From Anaerolineaceae bacterium (GTDB taxonomy: Bacteria > Chloroflexota > Anaerolineae > 4572-78): a stretch of 12,051 nucleotides of DNA. The notes below the pieces were generated by a model. It searched no databases, was not told the origin of the DNA, and was given only the letters and a program-made list of their open reading frames with translations. Shown here one piece after another: positions 1 to 7,100 of the stretch. Within the stretch, counting starts at the first letter, position 1; the number at the start of each line of letters is the position of its first letter. The stretch is taken from NCBI GenBank assembly GCA_024762375.1, contig JANTHQ010000025.1, positions 1 to 12,051 of the forward strand. Direction: 5' to 3'. Both the position numbers and the translations under genes were made by a program.

Positions 1-994
1 TGCCATCGGGCATGGAAAATTGTGTGCCGGTAATGGTATCGGTCAGGCTGAGCCCCATGCCGCCCGTTTCATGGTCGGCGATGACGATGACCAGCGTGAG
101 CCCCGCGTCCACCGCCGGATGCGCCAGCGCGGTGGCAATGGCTTCATCCAGCCCCAACGTATCGCCGATGGCGTTGGCGGCATCGTTGGCATGACCCGCC
201 CAGTCTATCTGCCCGCCTTCCACCATCAAAAAATAGCCGTTGGGATTTTGCCCCAACACATCGAGCGCGGCGGCGGTCATTTCTGCCAGCGTGGGGGAAA
301 ACGGCCGCGTCATGCCGCCATCCGCAAATGAGCCGAACAATTTGGCGGTGTGTGCCGTGTCGAGCGCGGACAATTCGGCGGCGGTGCAGACGGTGGCATA
401 CCCCGCCGCTTGCGCTTCCGCAATCAGGTTTCGCCCGTCGAGCCGGTTGCCCAACCCGCCATAACAGCCCGTGGCGGTGACGGGCAGAAAATCATCCTCG
501 CCCCCGCCGAGCAGCACATCCACCCCGGCAGCGATTTCCTGTCGCGCAATCTCGGTCATTTGGCTGCGACTGGGCACGTGCGCGGCGAAAACGGCAGGCG
601 TGGCGTGCGCCAATTGAGTGGTGGTCACCAGCCCCACCGACATACCGCGCGCCTGCGCGATTTCCAGAATGGTGGTCAGGTTTTGCCCGTCGAACGTTTG
701 GCTGATAATGCCGTTATCGGTGCGCGTGCCGGTGGCAATCGCCGTGCCGCCCGCCGCCGAATCGGTGATACCGCCGGTGCGGTTCGCCGTTTGCGAAAAA
801 CCCGCGAAAGGCAGGCTGCCCATCACCAATTGCCCGCTTTGCCCCACCGAAACCCATTGCGCGGCGAGCCGCTGGTTCGTACCCATGCCATCCCCGATGA
901 ATAAAATTACACTGTGGGGCGGCGCATCGGCGCGGGCGGACGGAACAGTCAACAACCAAAAAAGCAATACCAAAAGCATGCGGAAATGTTTCAT
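1..994 (-). CDS. Exported alkaline phosphatase (PhoA family), 3' end cut by window edge
   Basis: This is a metal-dependent phosphomonoesterase that releases inorganic phosphate from phosphate esters outside the cytoplasm. Reading down the minus strand from ATG at 994, 331 residues are visible. Residues 1-22 form a signal peptide (basic start, Leu-rich core, SARA before Asp23). The catalytic core follows: FIGDGMG with metal ligand D35, TDSAAGGTA with the nucleophilic serine S79, HATPA at 130-134, EGGQIDWAGHAND with E259, D264 and H268, and ADHETGG with D307 and H308. These match the two-zinc, one-magnesium site of alkaline phosphatases. The last conserved zinc-binding histidine, normally in a G-x-H-T motif further on, would lie beyond base 1, so the gene is partial because of the window, not because it is broken. 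No strong Shine-Dalgarno precedes the ATG. The gene diverges from the sensor kinase with 113 bases between starts. The family is confident; a phosphate-starvation role is only inferred. Confidence 0.93.
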   Translation of the reverse strand, partial: MKHFRMLLVLLFWLLTVPSARADAPPHSVILFIGDGMGTNQRLAAQWVSVGQSGQLVMGSLPFAGFSQTANRTGGITDSAAGGTAIATGTRTDNGIISQTFDGQNLTTILEIAQARGMSVGLVTTTQLAHATPAVFAAHVPSRSQMTEIARQEIAAGVDVLLGGGEDDFLPVTATGCYGGLGNRLDGRNLIAEAQAAGYATVCTAAELSALDTAHTAKLFGSFADGGMTRPFSPTLAEMTAAALDVLGQNPNGYFLMVEGGQIDWAGHANDAANAIGDTLGLDEAIATALAHPAVDAGLTLVIVIADHETGGMGLSLTDTITGTQFSMPDG

Positions 995-1080
995 ATGATA
1001 GAGTGTGAACATTTTTGGCGAAAAGTCAATTTCATAGAAGAAATAAGGGTTCGTCGTTTCTCGAATCGTCCATCTGCACA

Positions 1081-1086
1081 TATAAT
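1081..1086 (+). promoter_or_regulatory. Probable -10 element (TATAAT) for the histidine kinase gene
   Basis: A perfect TATAAT lies 21 bases before the kinase ATG. The -35 region 16-18 bases upstream (about 1057-1064) matches TTGACA poorly, so the promoter would be weak or activator-dependent. The nine bases TATAATTAT starting here recur exactly at the -10 of the recombinase promoter at 3120. Initiation around 1093 would leave a leader of only about 15 bases, consistent with the absence of a good Shine-Dalgarno. Confidence 0.45.
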
Positions 1087-1107
1087 TATGACATAGTTGG
1101 ACGGCCC

Positions 1108-3072
1108 ATGGTTTCCGAAACGATAAAACTACTTTTAATTGAAGATAACCCCTATGATGTGAAGGTTATCCACCTGATGCTGGTATCGCAAGAGCGATTG
1201 CTGCCAACCGATGCGCGTTTTGAGATAATTGACGCGCCGACGTTGCGTGAGGGTGTGCGCCATTTGCACGAAAATCCGCCCGATTTGGTGATGCTCGACC
1301 TGAGCCTGCCAGACAGCGACGGATTGGACACGTTTTTGCGGGTGCATGCCGAAAATCCGGTCGTGCCGGTGATAATCATTAGTGCCACGGATGACATGCA
1401 ACTTGCCATCGAAGCGGTGCAAGCGGGCGCGCAGGATTATCTGCTGAAAGGCGAAATGAGCCGAAATTTGCTGGTGCGCGCTATCCACCATGCGCTGGAA
1501 CGACAGGCCATCCGGTATGAGTTGGACGCGCGCACCCGTGAACTCGCCGCCAGCGAAGCCCGCTTGCGGATGATAACCGACAAAAGTGCCGATGGGATTG
1601 TCATTGCCAACGAATCGGGTGTGGTTCGATTTGCCAACCCTGCCGCCCGCCGATTATTGAAGTTTGACGATGCCCCAACGGTTGATGCCGTTCTGCCGTT
1701 TTCGATTGCGGCCGATGATGTGACTGAAATTGTGCTGACGGCGGCGGATGATGAACCGGTAACGGTTGAGTTGCGCGCGGTGCCCATCGAATGGGGGACA
1801 GAGCCGGCGCAATTGGTGGTCTTGCGTGATATCACCGCCCGGAAACGCGCCGAGCAGGCACTGCAAGCTGCCAACGACAATTTGGAAGGCATCGTCAAAG
1901 CCCGCACATCCGAACTGAAAAAAGCGAATGAATACCTGCTCGACCAGATTTCCGAACGGCGGCGTGCACAGCGGCAATTGAACCGGGCACTCGCAGAAGC
2001 AGAACAGGCCCGCGACCAGCTCGACACGATTGTGGCTTCGGTGGCGGATGGTTTGCTGGCAACCGATACCCACAACCGCATCACCATGTTAAATCGTGCC
2101 GCAGAAGAGTTGCTGGAAGTGGAGATGGAGAATGCTATCGGGCAACCCATCGAACGGGTTCTAAATCATCCCACCCTCATCGAGCGAATTCTGACCACGT
2201 TAGAAACCGGACAGGAATTGCAATTTGAGTTTGAGATGCCGTATGGATATGGCGAACAAAATGATGGCCGGGCGACAAAAATCATCCGTGCCCGTTCGGC
2301 AGTGGTCAAAGACCGTGTGCAGAGTGCCGGTGGCGTGATTACGGTGATGGTGGATGTGACCCGCGAACGCGAAGTTGACCGGCTGAAAGCCGAGTTCATC
2401 TCGACGGCCGCACACGAATTGCGCACACCGCTCACGACGGTGCAGGGTTTTTCGGAAATTCTGCTGGCACGTGATGACTTGCCGCTCGAAGCCCGCCGGA
2501 AATATCTATCGTATATCAACAATCAGGCGGTTGCACTGGCGCGTATCGTGGATGATTTGCTCAATTTGGCGAAAATTGAGTCCGGGCGGAAATTTGTGCT
2601 CAACAAAGAACCGGTACAGATTGAGATGCTGGTCGAACCGGTCGTACAGCAATTTATCGCCAAATACCCGGACCACAAGTTCCGGATGCATTTGCAAAAT
2701 TCCACTGCGGAGTGGGTGGTGGATCGGCAAAAGATGACGCAGGTGCTCGAAAATCTATTGGGCAACGCAGTAAAATTCGCCCCCGACGGTTGCCAAATTG
2801 ACATCAATGGCCAGAGTTATCAAGACCCGCAATCGGGGGGTACGTACTATTTTCTGTCGGTGAAAGATGAAGGGGTGGGGATGACACTGGCACAGGTGGC
2901 GCACATTTTCGACCAGTTTTACCGGGGCGATGCGTCGAACACCGCGCTGGGTGGAACCGGGCTGGGGATGGCAATCGTCAAACACATCATCGAAGCGCAT
3001 GGCGGGCGGATTTGGGTGGATAGCAAACCGGGTGTGGGCACAAAAGTATCGTTCACTGTGCCGCTTGAATGA
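1108..3072 (+). CDS. Soluble sensor histidine kinase with N-terminal receiver domain (REC-PAS-PAS-HisKA-HATPase)
   Basis: This is a cytoplasmic two-component protein of 654 residues with no membrane segment. The first 125 or so residues form a receiver domain: acidic pocket E12/D13, phosphoacceptor D64 in MLDLSLPDSDG, S92 and K114. A PAS-like sensor follows (about 150-245), ending in the typical LRDITARKRAEQ stretch. A charged coiled coil (about 245-305) leads to a second PAS domain (about 303-418). HisKA is next, with AAHELRTPL and phosphorylated H436, then the HATPase domain with the N box around N553, DEGVGM at 587-592 and GGTGLGMAIV from 615. ATG 1108 is chosen because it begins just before the receiver's first strand; an in-frame start at 1015 would only add unrelated residues and would lie upstream of the TATAAT. 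Having a receiver first and a kinase last means the input is probably phosphotransfer from another kinase or a PAS ligand. No dedicated response regulator is adjacent. The signal is unknown; proximity to the alkaline phosphatase hints at phosphate but does not prove it. Confidence 0.93.
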   Translation: MVSETIKLLLIEDNPYDVKVIHLMLVSQERLLPTDARFEIIDAPTLREGVRHLHENPPDLVMLDLSLPDSDGLDTFLRVHAENPVVPVIIISATDDMQLAIEAVQAGAQDYLLKGEMSRNLLVRAIHHALERQAIRYELDARTRELAASEARLRMITDKSADGIVIANESGVVRFANPAARRLLKFDDAPTVDAVLPFSIAADDVTEIVLTAADDEPVTVELRAVPIEWGTEPAQLVVLRDITARKRAEQALQAANDNLEGIVKARTSELKKANEYLLDQISERRRAQRQLNRALAEAEQARDQLDTIVASVADGLLATDTHNRITMLNRAAEELLEVEMENAIGQPIERVLNHPTLIERILTTLETGQELQFEFEMPYGYGEQNDGRATKIIRARSAVVKDRVQSAGGVITVMVDVTREREVDRLKAEFISTAAHELRTPLTTVQGFSEILLARDDLPLEARRKYLSYINNQAVALARIVDDLLNLAKIESGRKFVLNKEPVQIEMLVEPVVQQFIAKYPDHKFRMHLQNSTAEWVVDRQKMTQVLENLLGNAVKFAPDGCQIDINGQSYQDPQSGGTYYFLSVKDEGVGMTLAQVAHIFDQFYRGDASNTALGGTGLGMAIVKHIIEAHGGRIWVDSKPGVGTKVSFTVPLE

Positions 3073-3097
3073 GCACGAAAAAATCGTTCCGGCCAAT

Positions 3098-3125
3098 TTG
3101 ACAAAGTTGCCCGATGCTCTATAAT
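3098..3125 (+). promoter_or_regulatory. Sigma-70-type promoter, TTGACA-16-TATAAT
   Basis: Perfect consensus hexamers TTGACA (3098-3103) and TATAAT (3120-3125) are separated by 16 bp, starting 25 bases after the kinase stop codon. Initiation is predicted near 3132, giving a leader of about 110 bases before the recombinase. No intrinsic terminator separates the recombinase from rpoC, so this promoter may also feed rpoC and rpsU. A second TATAAT at 3133-3138 has no partner -35 at usable spacing. Confidence 0.8.
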
Positions 3126-3152
3126 TATTGCGTATAATGTAATGACTTCGCT

Positions 3153-3204
3153 TGTATCACCGTAACGCAACGATACATGATGGCGGCTTGAATAGAGTCG
3201 CCAT
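3153..3204 (+). promoter_or_regulatory. Two tandem leader hairpins of equal geometry
   Basis: The leader holds TGTATC (3153-3158) pairing with GATACA (3172-3177), then ATGGCG (3180-3185) pairing with CGCCAT (3199-3204). Each is a 6-bp perfect stem closing a 13-base loop, and they are two bases apart. Neither is followed directly by a U-tract. They could act as transcript-stability or protein-binding elements, or could be chance, since short stems are common. Confidence 0.3.
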
Positions 3205-3225
3205 TGCTGTGTTTCGGTGGTTTTT

Positions 3226-3243
3226 ATGGTGTGTGACACTTGA
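3226..3243 (+). other. Possible 5-codon leader ORF overlapping the recombinase start
   Basis: ATG at 3226 opens MVCDT and stops at TGA 3241-3243, whose last base is the A of the recombinase ATG (TGATG overlap). A weak GGTGG (3216-3220) lies five bases upstream of this ATG, whereas the recombinase ATG itself has no convincing Shine-Dalgarno. Translation of the mini-ORF followed by re-initiation would explain how the recombinase is translated. An ORF this short may be accidental. Confidence 0.25.
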
Positions 3244-4118
3244 TGATTGCGGCGGGCAACGACAACATCCTAAATCAGTTTGAACAATATCTTTCGCAAA
3301 TTGCACTTTCCCCAAAAACCATTACGAATTATCTTGCTGATTTACGGGTTTTTGTGCGCTGGGCAGAAGCGTCGTACAACGGAAATTTCGCGCTCACGCG
3401 GGTATCTCCCGACCAAATTCGGGCATACCGGCAGCATCTGCTGGAAGAGAACCGCGCCCCGTCAACCATTAACCGCCATCTGCAAGCCCTGCGAAAATGC
3501 TGTACCTATCTGCAACAAACAAATCTATCATCGGCAAACGCTGCCGCCGAAATTCCTCTGGTGAAAGCTTTGGCGCAGCAACCCGCCACACCGCTGACAC
3601 CGGCTCAAATTGAGGCGCTGTTGGCTGCCGCACACAGCACACGGTCATCTATCGCCAAGCGGGATGTCGCCATCGTGCATTTGCTGGTTCATGCGGGTTT
3701 ACGCGTTGCCGAAGTGGTAGATTTGCAGATGGACGATGTCGCGTTTGATTTTCCGGGCGTGCATCTTTCGGTGCGCGACGGGCGTGGAAATGGCTCGCGT
3801 GACATGCCATTGCCCGATGCGGCATGTACCGCACTCAATAACTGGCTGGTCATTCGACCCAAAACAGCCAACTACCCCAATGTGTTTTTAAGCCAGGAAG
3901 GCCGTCCGATTTCGGCCCGAACGGTGCAGCGCATTGTGGCTCGGTGCGCCCGCGATGCGGGCATTGGGCATGTAACGCCGCAATTGCTGCGCCGCACGTA
4001 TGCGCATCAATTGTGGCAACAAACCAGAGACATCGAATTGCTGCGCACCCGTTTGGGGCATCAGCATACGGCCGTCACAACACAATATTTGGGAATTTCG
4101 GCAAACGGTAAGAAGTAG
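3243..4118 (+). CDS. XerC/D-like tyrosine recombinase with altered catalytic residues
   Basis: This is a tyrosine-type site-specific recombinase of 291 residues, close to the 295-305 usual for XerC/XerD. Residues 5-90 form the SAM-like core-binding domain (NQFEQYLSQIALSPKTITNY region). The C-terminal catalytic domain carries R154 in HAGLRVAEV, R250 in LLRRTYAHQL, H273 in RLGHQHTAVTT and the nucleophile Y282. Two hallmark positions differ. The histidine of HxLR is Gln247, and the beta-hairpin lysine (usual G-K-G) appears to be Arg181 in DGRGNGSR. It may therefore be slow, dependent on a partner, or DNA-binding only. An in-frame TTG sits one codon earlier (3240); a stop at 3234-3236 excludes any longer start. 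The gene follows a strong promoter, and its last two codons and TAG stop lie within a heptad repeat shared with the rpoC leader. No att-like sites or cargo genes are seen, so a housekeeping or relic role is likelier than an active mobile element. Confidence 0.88.
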   Translation: MIAAGNDNILNQFEQYLSQIALSPKTITNYLADLRVFVRWAEASYNGNFALTRVSPDQIRAYRQHLLEENRAPSTINRHLQALRKCCTYLQQTNLSSANAAAEIPLVKALAQQPATPLTPAQIEALLAAAHSTRSSIAKRDVAIVHLLVHAGLRVAEVVDLQMDDVAFDFPGVHLSVRDGRGNGSRDMPLPDAACTALNNWLVIRPKTANYPNVFLSQEGRPISARTVQRIVARCARDAGIGHVTPQLLRRTYAHQLWQQTRDIELLRTRLGHQHTAVTTQYLGISANGKK

Positions 4119-4163
4119 GCAGCAAGCAGTAAAAATATTTACTCCGTGCTTCATACTCCTTAC
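4108..4163. repeat. 56-base palindrome built of eight heptanucleotide units
   Basis: Four head-to-tail heptads of consensus G-T-A-A-G-N-A (4108-4135) abut four more on the opposite strand (4136-4163). Positions 1, 3 and 7 are invariant in all eight units. Folded as a hairpin, 22 of 28 positions pair, and every mismatch falls at heptad position 4 or 6. The two C variants at position 2 and the two A variants at position 5 occur in units that face each other. The left arm encodes the end of the recombinase, including its TAG stop (4116-4118). The right arm ends 15 bases before the rpoC Shine-Dalgarno. There is no T-tract, so it is not a standard intrinsic terminator. It resembles the heptanucleotide repeats known from cyanobacteria; it may be a dispersed genomic repeat. 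Confidence 0.75.
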
Positions 4164-4178
4164 CCCATAAATAATTTC

Positions 4179-4184
4179 AGGAGG
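4179..4184 (+). promoter_or_regulatory. Strong Shine-Dalgarno AGGAGG fixing the TTG start of rpoC
   Basis: A perfect AGGAGG lies six bases before TTG 4191. An in-frame GTG at 4146 would add 15 residues with no resemblance to RpoC N-termini and lies inside the heptad palindrome, so TTG 4191 is the supported start. Confidence 0.9.
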
Positions 4185-4190
4185 TTCATT

Positions 4191-7100
4191 TTGGAAGTTA
4201 AAGACTTTAGCGCACTTCGTGTTCGGTTGGCGTCACCGGAGGTCATCCGCAGTTGGTCGTATGGCGAAGTCACCAAACCGGAAACCATCAACTACCGCCG
4301 GTTGCGGCCGGAAAAAGATGGTTTGTTCTGCGAGGTAATTTTTGGGCCGACCAAAGATTACCAGTGCTACTGTGGCAAATACAAACAAATTCGGTACAAA
4401 GGCATCACCTGCGAAAAATGTGGTGTGCTGGTTACCCGTTCATCCGTCCGCCGCGAGCGCATGGGCCACATCGAACTCGCCGCACCTGTGGCGCACATTT
4501 GGTACACCCGTCGTGTGCCGTCCTATCTGGGTTTGCTGCTCGACATTTCGCGCCGAAACCTCGACCGGGTGCTGTATTTTGCACAATACGTCATCATCCG
4601 GGTGGATGAGCAAGCCCGCCAACGTGCACTGCGTAAACTGGACGAGGAAGTTGTCCGCGAGCGCACACGGTTGGAACAACTCGCCCAAAGCGAAACCGAC
4701 ACCGAACGCACCGAACTGGATGACCAGATTGCCGCACTCCGCGAGCAAGAGCAGGCGCTGGTTGCCGCCATGGACGAAAAACAGTCCAAATCGGTGGAAG
4801 AAGTGATGAGCGCTGCTCAAGCTCATCAAAAATATTTGGAAGACAATCAGGGCAAAAAAGCCACCGATGATATCGCGCTGCCCGGTTCGGCGAATTTGGT
4901 CGTTACCAAGGGAGAAGTAATTTCTGCCGACCATTTGAGCCGCCTGAACACCTTGGTTGATGCACGATTGGATGAAATCAAATCGCAAGTTGAAGATGAA
5001 TTGCTGCGCGAACGGGGCGAAATCGAGAAAAAGATTGACCAATTCCGCCACGAAATTGATGCCAAATTGGATGCATCCCGCGAAGGTATTGACCAAGAAC
5101 TGACCCAACTTATTAACCGGGTGGAAGAACAACGGCAAGAACTGATTAACATCCAGCCGATGCAGTTTTTGAATGAATTGCAGTACCGAGAGTTGGAGGA
5201 ACGCTGGGGGAACATTTTTGAAGCGGGTATGGGCGCAGAAGCCTTGTACGAAATCTGCAAAGATATTGACCTCGAAAAGATGGTGGAAGCATTACACACC
5301 GAAATTCGCACCACCCGTTCCAAACAAAAACTGAAAAAAGCCATCAAACGCCTAAAAGTTGCCGAAGCCCTGCTGCGCAGTGGCAATCGCCCCGAGTGGA
5401 TGATTCTGACTGTGCTGCCGGTCATTCCTCCCGACCTGCGCCCGATGGTACAACTGGATGGCGGCCGTTTTGCCACCAGCGACTTGAACGACCTTTATCG
5501 TCGCGTCATCAATCGTAACAACCGGCTCAAACGCTTGCTCGACTTGGGTGCACCCGATGTCATCGTGCGGAACGAAAAGCGGATGCTGCAAGAAGCCGTA
5601 GACTCGCTGATTGACAATAGCAATCGGGGCAAAGCCGTGTCATCGCGTGGCCGCCGCGAACTGAAAAGCCTCAGCGATATGCTCAAAGGCAAGCAGGGGC
5701 GTTTCCGCCGTAACTTGCTCGGCAAGCGTGTTGACTATTCCGGCCGTTCGGTTATTGTTGTTGGCCCCGATTTGGAATTGCATCAAGCCGGCCTGCCGAA
5801 AGAAATGGCGCTGGAGCTTTTCCGCCCGTTCGTCATCCAAAAACTGGTGGAATATAATTATGCCAACAATGTCAAAGGCGCAAAACGATTTTTAGAACAG
5901 CGCAAACCGGAAGTGTGGGAAGTGCTGGAAGAAGTTATCCAAACCCGGCCCATCCTGCTAAACCGCGCGCCGACGCTGCACAGACTCGGTATTCAAGCAT
6001 TTGAACCGATGTTGGTTGAAGGCAGTGCCATCCACCTGCATCCGCTGGTTTGTTCGGCCTTTAACGCCGACTTTGACGGCGACCAGATGGCCGTGCACGT
6101 GCCGCTCAGCGATAGCGCCGTGCAAGAAGCACGCGACCTGATGCTGGCCAGCAAAAACCTGTTGCTGCCCGCCAATGCCGAACCGGTGGTGGGCCCCACA
6201 AAAGATATGGTGCTGGGTATTTACTACCTCACCATGGATGCAGCCTACACTCAGGGCGGCGGCAAAGTGTTTGGCAGCATCGATGAAATTTCGCTGGCAT
6301 ACACCCTCGGCAAAGTGGATTTGCATGCACCCATAAAATTGAAAAACGTGGATACCGCGTTCTCGCCGGAAGAAGTTCCTTACATTGAAACCACTGTGGG
6401 CCGGGCGCTGTTTAACGAAATTCTACCGCCGAAACTTCGGTTTGTGTACAACCAACCGATGACCAAAGGCGATCTGAAAGACCTCATCGGTGAATCATTC
6501 CAGCGGTTGGGTGTCGAAGCTACCGCACGGGTGGCAAACGACATCAAAACCATCGGCTTCAAATACGCATCCGTTTCGGGAACCACCATTGCCATTTCCG
6601 ACATCAACGTCCCCGAAATGAAGCAAGAAATCTTGGATCGCACTCAGGCGCAGATTGACCAAATTGAACGGCAATTCCGGCGCGGTATGATCACCGAAGA
6701 TGAACAATACATCCAAACCGTACAATTGTGGACGGAAGCCACCGATGAAGTGACCAAAGAAGTGGGGAAAGCAATCGCCGAAGACAGCCCCATCCGCGTT
6801 ATGGCCGAATCGGGCGCAACGAAAGGCGGTTTTACCCCCATCCGACAGTTGGCCGGTATGCGTGGGTTGATGGCTGACCCCAGCGGACGTATCATCCCGT
6901 TGCCCATCCGTTCCAACTTCCGCGAAGGTCTGACCACACTGGAGTATTTCATCTCCACCCACGGCGCTCGAAAAGGGCTGGCCGACACCGCATTGCGTAC
7001 TGCCGATGCCGGGTATCTGACCCGCCGGCTGGTGGATGTGGCGCAAGAGATGATTATCCGCGCCGAAGACTGCGGCACCGAAGAAGGCATCGAAGCCACC

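Noticed and set aside
350..904. A 184-codon open frame on the plus strand
   Set aside because: The minus strand here encodes an alkaline phosphatase with all expected active-site motifs; the plus frame is Arg/Gly/His-rich and featureless.
995..1040. A possible minus-strand promoter for the alkaline phosphatase (TTGACT ... TATCAT)
   Set aside because: The two hexamers are about 23 bp apart, too far for a sigma-70 promoter.
1437..2150. A 237-codon Ser/Arg-rich open frame on the minus strand
   Set aside because: It is a shadow of the kinase gene, with low-complexity composition typical of antisense frames.
3133..3138. A second TATAAT downstream of the recombinase promoter
   Set aside because: There is no acceptable -35 at 15-19 bp and no exact extended -10 TGn, so it is probably incidental.
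3243..4163. A mobile element formed by the recombinase and the palindrome
   Set aside because: There are no flanking direct repeats, att-like core, cargo or second terminal repeat near 3100-3240, so a mobile element cannot be supported.
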